The translations under genes and the position numbers were made by a program. From Niastella populi (GTDB lineage: Bacteria; Bacteroidota; Bacteroidia; Chitinophagales; Chitinophagaceae), in assembly GCF_002078015.1 (NCBI RefSeq), contig NZ_LWBP01000100.1, positions 1-64,000 of the forward strand: 64,000 nt of DNA, given 5' to 3'. Below, piece by piece: positions 34,086-43,029 of this stretch. The notes below the pieces were generated by a model, which saw only the letters and a list, made by a program, of their open reading frames with translations, was not told the origin of the DNA and ran no database searches. Position 1 is the first letter of the stretch, and every line of letters begins with the position of its first letter.

Positions 34086-35846
34086 TTGCAGCCCGCTATG
34101 AACACGCTTTCGTCAATTGACTACATCATTTTCGTACTCTATTTTATACTGGTGGCCAGCTATGGTTACTATGTTTACAGAAAAAGAAAGACGCAGGAAC
34201 ATGATTCGAAGGCATTCTTCCTGGCCGAAGGGTCACTGACCTGGTGGGCCATTGGCGCCTCGCTGATCGCCTCCAATATATCGGCAGAGCAGTTCATTGG
34301 GATGAGTGGGGAAGGTTTTTTTGTAGGTACCGCGGTAGCCGCTTATGAATGGATCGCGGCGATAGCCCTTATCATCATCGCCGTTTGGTTTATGCCGGTG
34401 TATTTGAAGAACCACATTTACACTATGCCGCAGTTCCTGAAAACGCGCTACAACGATACCGTGGCATTGATCATGGCCATTTTCTGGTTATTCCTGTACA
34501 TCCTCGTAAACCTCACTTCTATTCTTTACCTCGGCGCAACCGCTATCACCGGTCTGGTGGGCGACGCTACCGCCGGCACGCCGGAGTTTCAGAATATCCT
34601 GCATATTATTATGATCGGACTGGCGGTTTTTGCGCTTGTGATAACGCTGGGTGGTATGAAGGTGATCGGTTATACCGACGTAATTCAGGTAGCCGTTCTG
34701 ATCGTAGGTGGTTTGGCCACTACTTACCTGGCATTGACCGTGGTAAGTGAGCAGTTCGGTTTGGGTAAAAGCGCCCTCGCCGGTTTCAAAGCGCTGATGA
34801 CCGATTCGCCGGAACATTTTAAAATGATCCTGCCAAAACCGGAGTCCAATTCAGCAACCATCAATGATCCCCATAACCTCGATATTCAAAAGTATGTAGT
34901 GTTACCCGGTATCGCCATGTATTTTGCCGGTCAGTGGATCGTGAACCTCAATTACTGGGGTTGCAACCAGTACATTACGCAACGTGCCCTCGGCGCCGAT
35001 CTGAAAACCGCCCGCACCGGTCTCATCTTCGCCGGTTTGTTGAAGTTAATGATGCCCGTGATCGTAATGTTGCCTGGTATCGCAGCTTATGTATTGCACA
35101 AACACAATGCCCTGCCTGGCTTTAATGGCGTAAAAGACGGCGCTTATTCTGCCGTTCTGGGCTTTTTGCCATCGGGTTTAAAAGGTTTGTCGATCGCTGC
35201 GCTTACAGCTGCCATTGTTGCATCACTGGCAGGTAAAGCAAACAGTATCTCTACCATCTTCACACTCGATATTTATAAAAAATACTTTGGTAAGGAAACC
35301 GATGAAAAAGGCCTGGTGATCATTGGCCGTTATACGGTAGTTGCCGCCATGATCCTCGCCATTCTCTTTACCTGGAACGACCTGCTCGGTATCGGTGGCG
35401 AAGGCGGATTCACTTTCATTCAGAAATACACCGGTTTTATTAGTCCGGGCGTATTTGCCATGTTCCTCTTAGGTATGTTCTGGAAACGTACAACAGGTAC
35501 AGCGGCTATTGTTGGGGTGGTACTGGGTTTTGTACTGGCTATCTTCTTCAACAACTATGCTGTTGATATTTTCGGTAAAGAAACCCTGATGTACACCGCC
35601 TATACTTACGAAAAAATGGAAAAAGGCGCTGTTGTTGCTGTAACCGAGATACCCTTCCTTATCAACATGGGCTGGTCGTTCGTTATTACAGTGGCAGTAA
35701 TGGTTGCCCTCAGCATGGCCGGACCTAAAGTAAATCCAAAAGCATTCGTAAATGATAAAAGCTTACTGAAACTCGACCCACGCACCGTTGCATTAATTGT
35801 AGTTACATTAATGTTACTGGCGGCGTTGTATGTTAAGTTCTGGTAG
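34086..35846 (+). CDS. SSS-family Na+/sugar symporter (vSGLT-like)
   Basis: A 586-residue inner-membrane symporter with about 14 spans. It has the SGLT markers YGYYVYRKRK, GSLTWWAIGASLIASNISAEQFIGMSGEGF (as two adjoining segments), LKTRYND, YLALTVVSEQFG, WIVNLNYWGCNQYITQRALGA and GLSIAALTAAIVASLAGKANSISTIFTLDIY. As last gene of the ara operon it most likely imports L-arabinose with sodium. A terminator follows at 35873-35902. Galactose or other sugars cannot be excluded from sequence. Confidence 0.93.
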   Translation: MQPAMNTLSSIDYIIFVLYFILVASYGYYVYRKRKTQEHDSKAFFLAEGSLTWWAIGASLIASNISAEQFIGMSGEGFFVGTAVAAYEWIAAIALIIIAVWFMPVYLKNHIYTMPQFLKTRYNDTVALIMAIFWLFLYILVNLTSILYLGATAITGLVGDATAGTPEFQNILHIIMIGLAVFALVITLGGMKVIGYTDVIQVAVLIVGGLATTYLALTVVSEQFGLGKSALAGFKALMTDSPEHFKMILPKPESNSATINDPHNLDIQKYVVLPGIAMYFAGQWIVNLNYWGCNQYITQRALGADLKTARTGLIFAGLLKLMMPVIVMLPGIAAYVLHKHNALPGFNGVKDGAYSAVLGFLPSGLKGLSIAALTAAIVASLAGKANSISTIFTLDIYKKYFGKETDEKGLVIIGRYTVVAAMILAILFTWNDLLGIGGEGGFTFIQKYTGFISPGVFAMFLLGMFWKRTTGTAAIVGVVLGFVLAIFFNNYAVDIFGKETLMYTAYTYEKMEKGAVVAVTEIPFLINMGWSFVITVAVMVALSMAGPKVNPKAFVNDKSLLKLDPRTVALIVVTLMLLAALYVKFW

Positions 35847-35872
35847 TTGTTACAACGGTAATAAATAAAAAA

Positions 35873-35902
35873 AATCCCTTCCGGTTTATCGGGAGGGATT
35901 TT
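35873..35902 (+). terminator. Terminator of the arabinose operon
   Basis: AATCCCTTCCGG-TTTA-TCGGGAGGGATT, a long stem (one mismatch) followed by TTTTT, with A run on the other side. It is placed between convergent genes and may serve both. Confidence 0.88.
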
Positions 35903-35959
35903 TTGTTATCGTGAAACGGCAACTTCTTGTCAACTCGTCAACCAGTCAACCCGTCAACT

Positions 35960-37087
35960 CTACTTCAACTTATACATCTCGCTTCCCGCCAGTAAAAAAC
36001 AACCGAGGCCGTAGTCTTCAAAATCGGGGATCTTGTCATACGTTACCGGCTGGCCGTCTTTGGGCTCTTTACCGGTTCCCTGCACATAACCCAGCATGCC
36101 ATCGGGGTGAATACAATCTTTCATCATGGCGTCCCAGGCTTTCAGCATAACGGGCCGGTAGGTTGCTTTGTCGATGATGTTGTTGTTGATGCCCCAGGCC
36201 ATCCCATACACAAACAGCGCGGTACCGGTTAATTCCTTACCACCATAATTTGTAGGATCGGCAAGGCTTACATTCCAGAAGCCATCTTCACGTTGCAACG
36301 GCAACAGGGCCTTCAGCATGTCTTTATAGTCCTGCAGGTATTCATTATAATGGGGATCAGACTTTGGCAGCATTTGCAGGGTGCGCACCAGTGCGGCCAC
36401 TACCCAGCCATTACCGCGGCTCCAGTAACAGTTAGCGCCATTGGGTTCTTTATACGGCGGAACAAAATCCTTATCGCGCCACCACAGCTTTTCGGCCTGA
36501 TTATACAAGCCATTACCGCCATGTTTGTATTTAGTGAACGCATACATTTCATACATGCGGCTGAAATAGCTGGTATCGTTATAGATCACTCCGAGACGCA
36601 CAAACACGGGCATGGCCATCTGCAGGGCATCTATCCAGTTCCAGTCGTCGACTTTCTCCGTGCCTTTCATGAGGTCGATAGACGCTTTTATGTCTTTGAT
36701 GCGTTCCTCTTTTTTATCCATCAGGTACAGGTCGATGTAGGTTTGACCGCAGCACTGGTTATCGGCATTACGGGTTTGAATACCGTCGCGCAACCCCCAT
36801 TTGTGTTTGGCGCCCCAGTCGATGGCATAATTGAGGTACTGTTTCTTTTTATCGATAGCATACAGGGCCATCAAACCTTCATAGTAAACGGCGCGGGTCC
36901 AGATATTGCTGGGTCGCTCGCGGTTCGTTACAATGCTTTTACCGGGGTCGGGCCACTTGTTCATAAAGTACTGGTTGGTTAAACGCATTACCTTCAATAC
37001 GTTTTTTTTGGCAGGGGCTTTTTGCGCCTGCAGCGAAGCGGTCATCAACAATGCACCAGCTAGCAAAAACTTCATTCTATTCAACAT
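35960..37087 (-). CDS. GH105 unsaturated rhamnogalacturonyl hydrolase (first copy)
   Basis: A 375-residue secreted enzyme (signal peptide to about residue 22, GALLMTASLQAQ). It has the (alpha/alpha)6 fold of GH105, which removes the 4,5-unsaturated galacturonyl end left by rhamnogalacturonan lyase. Visible motifs: NRERPSNIWTRAVYYEGLMALY, DDWNWIDALQMAMPVFVRLG (catalytic Asp region), and NCYWSRGNGWVVAALVRTLQ. It is the last gene of the minus-strand RG-I cluster, separated by 157 bases from the GH2 gene. The second GH105 at 57-58 kb is a distant relative, probably with different subsite preference. Confidence 0.93.
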   Translation of the reverse strand: MLNRMKFLLAGALLMTASLQAQKAPAKKNVLKVMRLTNQYFMNKWPDPGKSIVTNRERPSNIWTRAVYYEGLMALYAIDKKKQYLNYAIDWGAKHKWGLRDGIQTRNADNQCCGQTYIDLYLMDKKEERIKDIKASIDLMKGTEKVDDWNWIDALQMAMPVFVRLGVIYNDTSYFSRMYEMYAFTKYKHGGNGLYNQAEKLWWRDKDFVPPYKEPNGANCYWSRGNGWVVAALVRTLQMLPKSDPHYNEYLQDYKDMLKALLPLQREDGFWNVSLADPTNYGGKELTGTALFVYGMAWGINNNIIDKATYRPVMLKAWDAMMKDCIHPDGMLGYVQGTGKEPKDGQPVTYDKIPDFEDYGLGCFLLAGSEMYKLK

Positions 37088-37244
37088 AATTACCTGATTA
37101 GCGGGTTACTAAATTATTAGGCAAAGACCTGTAAGGTGCATTTTTTGAACTTACAGATATATTAAGCATGCGTGCTCCCCGCCTAAGCGGGGTTTAATAC
37201 ATCAGCCTGACAGGTCGAGCCGTTATGATGGACCTTTCAGGTCT

Positions 37245-40214
37245 TTAATTCAATTTCGGTTTCAGTTCATCCGGGCTGTCCTTCGTATGTCCATCCCAGG
37301 TTTCGCGGGAAGGCTCACTGAATAATGCCTGCACCGTTTTCAGATCTACGGATGTAGTTGGATTGAATGCCGGTGAATTTACATACTTCGTCAGGCTATA
37401 CAGTAATTGTGATGCAGCCGGCCTGTTCTCAAGATTCTTCATGTCGACACTGCACAATAACAATTTACCCCTCCCTACTCTGGCTTCCAGCAACAAAGCA
37501 AGCTTACGATTTAAGAACCAGGTATCGATGGGTTGTAAAACCGGCTGAAATCCCCGGGGGAAATCTTCGAGATGCATTACCTGCGCTTTATTCACCACAT
37601 CCCACCACTGCAGATCACTGTGGTAAGTGGCCGGGAACGCTGCAAAGGCCGGATGGTTGGGATTGCAATAGATGCCGAGGGTATGGGGCGGACGCATCTT
37701 AAACCAACTGGTATTCCAGAAAACGGGCGTAAAGTAATTTACAACTTCTTTTCCTTTTACGATCTTACCGGCTGCCTGCAAAAACACCGTGCCGCCGTTC
37801 TTAAATACCGAAATGGCTTTCTCATCGAGCGTATCACAAAAGTATATATCGCTTTTTAAAGCATGGTCTGCCCTTACATTTGGAAACACCCATACATTCC
37901 AGTCATTTCCATAAGAAGTGCCGGCAACGGAAATATCGAGGTTCAGTTGCATGGGTTCAGTTATTTTCGAAAGATCGAACTCAACAGAGCCAACCGGCAA
38001 ACAATTGCCTATACCATAATCTTTTTTATCGAAAGCGCCGCCGGCCAGTTCCTTACCGGTGCTGTCTTTTATCATCCAGTTGATGACGGCGTTCTTTAAG
38101 CTACCGCTACCGTAATTATACAGCTCAACCTGCGCCGTAAGTTTTTCATCATTGCTGTAAACAAATTTGGGCATACGGGTAAGTGGCACCACGGCATTAC
38201 AATAGCGTTTTATTTCTTTCGGCGTTACATAAGGTTTGTTCTGCCATAAGGCATTCAACATACCCACGAGAGCGGTGCCCTGCCCGGGAAAATCCTGCAA
38301 ACCCAATAGCTGAAAACCTGCGAGCCCCGGCGTACGCAGGGCTTTTTCTATTTCATTCTTATAACACAAGGCCTGCAATTTACCACTGGCCATCAAAAAC
38401 GATCGTTCTTTATCTGCCATGCCATGTTCGGCCAACACTTCACGGAACAATTCGAAATTCTTTTCTTTATATACACCATTAAATCGTGGTATCTCATTAA
38501 AATCGGGGAACACGCACCACTGGCCCATTTCATGCACCACATAGGGCACATTGAACTTCTGAACCGTTTCGCGGTAGTCGGAATTGCTTTCAGGCGCTGC
38601 ATTTACCCAGCTCAAACCACGGGCGCCTGCCTTTACCATATACTCATTTTCCGGCACCAGCGGCCAGCTATTGCCTACTGACGCACCCGTATATACGCGC
38701 CGTTTATCTTTCGCCTGCCAGTAATGAATAAACTCAGTGAGGAATTTGACCTGGTTTCTGCCGGCGGGTTCATTGCCACCGGGCGCTTCCATACAAAACG
38801 AAGCGTAATTCCCATACCAGTCGGCCATGCGGTTGGTTTCTTCATACATATACCTGTCAACCGGCCGGCCATCGCCTAACGAGGTGCCATGGTTTACCCA
38901 GCCCGGCCCTTCGGGTTGCAGGTAGAACCCGGTTTTATCGGCAGCCTTAAATGCCGCTTCGGGCGGGCACCAGCTGTGAAAACGCATATGGTTCAACCCA
39001 TGCGCTTTGGCTGTTTTGAACTGTTGCTCCCAACCGGCTTCATCCATGGGCGGAAAACCGGTTAATGGAAACTCGCAATTATTTACCGTACCACGTAAAA
39101 AAACCGGGCGGTCGTTGATAGTGAAACCGGTGCCCACAATTTTGAACGACCGCATGCCAAACGTTACTTCCTTTTGCTGTTTCTGGCCATTGGGCGCCTG
39201 TAGTGTTACCAGTAATTTATACAAAGTTGGATTGAATTCGTCCCACAACTGTACCTTACCGGTCATTGGCAGGGTGAGCTGCTGCGTGGCAACCGAATCA
39301 ACCAATGGAAATGATTCATTGACCGCAGGCACCCGGTGAGGCGTTTTACTATTAAAAGCGCTGGCAGCAAGCGTTAGCTTACAGTCGCCACCAACAGTTC
39401 CCTTTACAGTTACTACTACAAGTGCCTGCTTTTTGGCCACATCGGGGTACACCTGCACATTCTGAATAAACACCCGTGGTTTTGCATCCAGTGCTATTCT
39501 TCCGATAACACCATTCCAGTTGCCCTGCGTATGATCGGTAAGGCTATGCGAATCGGGACCAACATTGATCGCTTTTATCCGGTTATCGATGCGAATAGTG
39601 ATCACATGTTTGCCCGGTGTCAATGAAGCGGTAAGATCGTATACGTGCGGCGCTACCAGGCTGTTCTGCATACCCGCTTCCTTGCCATCTACCCAAACCA
39701 TGGTTTCGGTATGGCATCTTTCAAGGAACAATTCAACCTGTTTGCCCGCAAAGCTGGCAGGAATGGTCACTTCTTTCTGATACCAGGCAGGGCCTACATA
39801 ATATTTTCCGGGTGTAAGCCAGAAAGGGAATTTAAGGTTGCCGGGCTGCCGGTACTTTTCCATGCGGGGATTGAAGAACCAACTGCTATCATAAATACTG
39901 CCTGTCCATTTTGTTTTAATTGTCACTTCATCGCCTTTTCCATTGGTAAGCATGGAGCCGGGAAGTTTGATATTGTCTGACAGTTTTTTATTGAACCAGC
40001 TTTCCTGTATGCCGGCATCATTGCGATCGATCTGAAACTGCCAGTCGCCGGCCAGAGAGAGAGACTGGGCGCGGGAACTGATCGTAAAAGCACAGCATAA
40101 GATCAGGGAAAGCAGCAGAGCGGGCCGTACACCAAAGGGCTGCTCACTTTCATTGACCAGGGCGAGCTGCTTCTTAAAAAGCGAACCACCCATTGTATTT
40201 TTAATCATCTGCAT
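37245..40214 (-). CDS. GH2 glycoside hydrolase (beta-galactosidase/beta-glycosidase-like)
   Basis: A 989-residue enzyme with a long N-terminus and signal peptide (RPALLLSLILCCAFTISSRAQS; an ATG two codons later is also possible). The sugar-binding jelly-roll (SLAGDWQFQIDRND...WYQKEVTIPASFAGKQVELFLERCHTETMVWVDGK), Ig-like and TIM domains are in GH2 order. The proposed acid/base is Glu482 in GGNEP and the nucleophile Glu562 in VVHEMGQW. Proposed substrate is beta-galactosyl or uronyl side chain of RG-I. The ATG overlaps the stop of the CE12 gene by one base (TAATG), so translation is coupled. Confidence 0.92.
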   Translation of the reverse strand: MQMIKNTMGGSLFKKQLALVNESEQPFGVRPALLLSLILCCAFTISSRAQSLSLAGDWQFQIDRNDAGIQESWFNKKLSDNIKLPGSMLTNGKGDEVTIKTKWTGSIYDSSWFFNPRMEKYRQPGNLKFPFWLTPGKYYVGPAWYQKEVTIPASFAGKQVELFLERCHTETMVWVDGKEAGMQNSLVAPHVYDLTASLTPGKHVITIRIDNRIKAINVGPDSHSLTDHTQGNWNGVIGRIALDAKPRVFIQNVQVYPDVAKKQALVVVTVKGTVGGDCKLTLAASAFNSKTPHRVPAVNESFPLVDSVATQQLTLPMTGKVQLWDEFNPTLYKLLVTLQAPNGQKQQKEVTFGMRSFKIVGTGFTINDRPVFLRGTVNNCEFPLTGFPPMDEAGWEQQFKTAKAHGLNHMRFHSWCPPEAAFKAADKTGFYLQPEGPGWVNHGTSLGDGRPVDRYMYEETNRMADWYGNYASFCMEAPGGNEPAGRNQVKFLTEFIHYWQAKDKRRVYTGASVGNSWPLVPENEYMVKAGARGLSWVNAAPESNSDYRETVQKFNVPYVVHEMGQWCVFPDFNEIPRFNGVYKEKNFELFREVLAEHGMADKERSFLMASGKLQALCYKNEIEKALRTPGLAGFQLLGLQDFPGQGTALVGMLNALWQNKPYVTPKEIKRYCNAVVPLTRMPKFVYSNDEKLTAQVELYNYGSGSLKNAVINWMIKDSTGKELAGGAFDKKDYGIGNCLPVGSVEFDLSKITEPMQLNLDISVAGTSYGNDWNVWVFPNVRADHALKSDIYFCDTLDEKAISVFKNGGTVFLQAAGKIVKGKEVVNYFTPVFWNTSWFKMRPPHTLGIYCNPNHPAFAAFPATYHSDLQWWDVVNKAQVMHLEDFPRGFQPVLQPIDTWFLNRKLALLLEARVGRGKLLLCSVDMKNLENRPAASQLLYSLTKYVNSPAFNPTTSVDLKTVQALFSEPSRETWDGHTKDSPDELKPKLN

Positions 40215-41011
40215 TACTTCAAATATTTTTTAAGCTTGCATTTATTGAGTGCTTTTATTCCCTTCACCACCATATCGGCATTGAGGGAAGAACCGTTTTT
40301 GTTGGGATGGGTATGATCGCCGGGGAAGAAATGTTTTACTGAATCGGCGCCCAATGCATCGTACTGATCGGCAATGAGGTCGTTCAATGGAATAAAGAAA
40401 GCGTTGCCCGCTTTGGCAACATCTTCGGCCCATTTACCATAACTGTTATTGGCGCGTTCTGTTTTGCCATTTTTAAAAATATTACGGGGTACGGGCGAAC
40501 ATACAATAGCAGTAGCGCCTTTTGCTTTGGCATCATCGATGTATTTACGCATATACCAACCGTATGTATGTACAACTTCATTCACTTTACGAATGGGGTT
40601 ATAAATAGCGATACTATCGGTTCCTATGCCCCTTATAGTTCCTCTTGCGCGGGCCGTATCGTCGAGCGGGCCGCTATCGTTATGCCCAAACTGCATAATC
40701 ACAAAATCGCCGGGCTTCAGCGTTTCCAGAATGCGGTTCCAACGGCCTTCTGTAATAAATGTACGGCTGCTTCTGCCGCCAATAGCATGATTCTGCACGG
40801 CAATACGGGTGGTATCGAAACGGTCGGCCATAAAACTTCCCCAGCCCCACATCTGACCTTCGCCTTTACCGCTGCCATTCTTTACTGTAGAGTCACCGAT
40901 GATATACAAAGTGGGCCGGTTTGCCTGCATCAGTACAAATGACGATACAAGTATGAAAGCGCCGATCGCCATCAATACCTGAAGCAGCCTGCGTTTATTG
41001 TTATGGATCAT
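40214..41011 (-). CDS. Rhamnogalacturonan acetylesterase (CE12, SGNH fold)
   Basis: An SGNH esterase that removes acetyl groups from RG-I. I chose the start at 41011 (MIHNNKRRLLQVLM) because it is one base after the PL11 stop and leads directly into the signal anchor LLQVLMAIGAFILVSSFVLM; a longer start at 41053 would overlap PL11 by 41 bases. The catalytic blocks are GDSTVKNG (Ser), GGRSSRTF, QFGHNDSGP and the C-terminal DHTHPNKNG (Asp-His). It forms a tight unit PL11-CE12-GH2, in which deacetylation opens the backbone to lyase and hydrolases. Confidence 0.93.
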   Translation of the reverse strand: MIHNNKRRLLQVLMAIGAFILVSSFVLMQANRPTLYIIGDSTVKNGSGKGEGQMWGWGSFMADRFDTTRIAVQNHAIGGRSSRTFITEGRWNRILETLKPGDFVIMQFGHNDSGPLDDTARARGTIRGIGTDSIAIYNPIRKVNEVVHTYGWYMRKYIDDAKAKGATAIVCSPVPRNIFKNGKTERANNSYGKWAEDVAKAGNAFFIPLNDLIADQYDALGADSVKHFFPGDHTHPNKNGSSLNADMVVKGIKALNKCKLKKYLK

Positions 41012-41012
41012 G

Positions 41013-42914
41013 TTATTTATTTTTTGCATTGTCGTTTTTACGTGGTGGTTCAATGATGCTGATCTGCGGCAATGGCGGTTTCTTCATTCCTTCGCCCAGA
41101 TAAAAACCCGTATGCGGCGGCTGGTTATAGGCCACATTCTGCCATGCAATACTGAGCCGGTATTGCGGGTCATGCATGAGGGTACAAAACTTATGTGTGG
41201 TTGGAATAGTAGTTGTAAAAATGCGCAGCTCCTGGTTATCGCGGGTGCGATAGATCAGTTCTTCGCGCCAGTCGCCAAGGATATCGGCAGAGAGGCAGGG
41301 ATTTGATTTGCTGCCATTGTTATGTACGCAATTAAAATCCTTTGCATCCATGAGTTTGGCGGTAACGCTGTTTATGTAATCCCATTTACCTACAAAGGAA
41401 CCGTTCAGGATCTCGCTCAGTACATCGCCATCCCAGTAAATACCCATGTTACAGGCCGGCGTTTTTTCGGCTATTCTATTTCCTTTACAATCGAACAGAC
41501 CGGTTATGCCGGCGCCGCCAACCCAGCATTCGTAGCCTTTATAACGGGGATCGATATCCAGGGCGCAGGCGCGGCCGGGTCCTTCGCCATCGTCACCTGC
41601 CGCAATGGATGGCTTTTTCCAGATCACTTCACCGGTTTTGGCATCGCGGAAATTAGCGCCCGCATCGCCAAACCGTTCCTGTGTACCGAATACTTCCATA
41701 CCGGGCCGTTCGGGATCGAGGTCAGATACATGCAGTGCATCGGCATGGCCGATACCGGTTGTATACAATCCTTTGCCGTCGTCATCGACGGTCATTTGAC
41801 CGTATACGATCTCGTCTTTGCCATCGCCATCCACATCAGCTACCGTTAAATTATGATTGCCCTGTCCCGCATAATCAGGATAACCATTTTCAGTATCGAA
41901 TACCCAGCGCCGGGTAAGTTTTTTGTCTTTATAATCCCATGCAGCGAGTACACTGCGCCCATAATAACCCCGGCACATTACGAGGCTGGGATGTACACCA
42001 TCGAGATAGGCTACGCAAGCCAGAAAGCGGTCGACGCGGTTGCCATAATTATCGTTGCGGCCATTTCCGCCAGAACCGCCCCAACCATCGACCCGGCCGC
42101 GTGCCGGTACATAATCGGTTGTATACAAAGCGGCGCCGGTTTTACCATCGAATACTGTGAGGTATTCGGGGCCTTCGAGTATACGGCCTGAACTGTTCAC
42201 ATAATTCTTTGTTGAATCGCCTATTACTTTACCCTGGCCGTCAACAGTACCATCGGCTGTTTTCATGGCAATCTCTGCCCGGCCATCGCCGTCGAGGTCA
42301 TATACCATAAACTGCGTGTAATGCGCGCCTTCCCGAATGTTCTTACCCAGGTTGATCTGCCATAAGAATTCACCGTTCAGCGTATAGGCCTGAAAGATGG
42401 GCGGATCGGTTATACCACTGTGTGAATTGTCATGTCCCTTACCGGTTTGATGCAGGATGATGTCATAGGCGCCATCGCCATCCAGATCGCCTACGCTGGC
42501 ATCATTGGGAGCATAACCGGCCGGTGTTTTCAATGGGATCGAAATATAACCGGGCGCCGCAGGTTTTACCGTGTATGGCGGTGAAATTTCTTTTACTTCT
42601 TTACCATTTATTACAGCCGCTACGCGGTAGGCATGTGAGTGAGTGGGATCGGCGCCTTTATCTACCCAGGAGGTAACATCTTTGATGAAGTCGGCCAGCT
42701 TTTTTTCTTTGCCACCGTTGACGGAGCGGTATACATGAAAGGAAATATTTTCAGGGTCAGTGGCCAGCAACCGCCAGCTTACAAATATGTTCCCTTTTCC
42801 ATCGGGCATGGCAACTACCCCCCTGTTGAGGTATTCCATTTTGCGTTGTGCAAGCATCGTAACAGGCAGGATCAGCGCAACGAGGCACAAAAGAATTTTA
42901 TGGCAGCAATTCAT
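41013..42914 (-). CDS. Rhamnogalacturonan lyase (PL11)
   Basis: A 633-residue secreted lyase (signal peptide to ~22) that cleaves rhamnosyl-galacturonate bonds of RG-I by beta-elimination. It shows the PL11 start MEYLNRGVVAMPDGKGNIFVSWRLLATD, an Ig-like domain, then the eight-bladed propeller with repeated calcium loops DLDGDGAYDI, DLDGDGRAEIAMKTADG and DVDGDGKDEIVYG, and WGGSGGNGRND. Length is normal. It precedes CE12 and GH2 with one-base spacings, clearly one operon. Unsaturated ends it makes are the substrate of the GH105 enzymes. Confidence 0.96.
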   Translation of the reverse strand: MNCCHKILLCLVALILPVTMLAQRKMEYLNRGVVAMPDGKGNIFVSWRLLATDPENISFHVYRSVNGGKEKKLADFIKDVTSWVDKGADPTHSHAYRVAAVINGKEVKEISPPYTVKPAAPGYISIPLKTPAGYAPNDASVGDLDGDGAYDIILHQTGKGHDNSHSGITDPPIFQAYTLNGEFLWQINLGKNIREGAHYTQFMVYDLDGDGRAEIAMKTADGTVDGQGKVIGDSTKNYVNSSGRILEGPEYLTVFDGKTGAALYTTDYVPARGRVDGWGGSGGNGRNDNYGNRVDRFLACVAYLDGVHPSLVMCRGYYGRSVLAAWDYKDKKLTRRWVFDTENGYPDYAGQGNHNLTVADVDGDGKDEIVYGQMTVDDDGKGLYTTGIGHADALHVSDLDPERPGMEVFGTQERFGDAGANFRDAKTGEVIWKKPSIAAGDDGEGPGRACALDIDPRYKGYECWVGGAGITGLFDCKGNRIAEKTPACNMGIYWDGDVLSEILNGSFVGKWDYINSVTAKLMDAKDFNCVHNNGSKSNPCLSADILGDWREELIYRTRDNQELRIFTTTIPTTHKFCTLMHDPQYRLSIAWQNVAYNQPPHTGFYLGEGMKKPPLPQISIIEPPRKNDNAKNK

Positions 42915-43029
42915 ATGGCAGTTTATTTTTTGTTCCCGGTTACCAGTTGCCCGTGAACCGGAAACCCATACCTGGTAACAGATACAAAACGATTGAGAAG
43001 TGTAATACCCTTACAGCCCGATCAACATA

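Noticed and set aside
36293-36982. A 229-codon plus-strand open frame inside the first GH105
   Set aside because: Antisense shadow; GH105 motifs on the minus strand are unambiguous.
41012-41053. A longer start for the first CE12 gene overlapping PL11 by 41 bases
   Set aside because: The ATG at 41011 follows the PL11 stop by one base and leads directly into the signal anchor, so the overlap is unlikely to be real.
41322-41849. A 175-codon plus-strand open frame inside PL11
   Set aside because: Antisense to the repeated calcium loops of PL11, whose regular codons create the long shadow.
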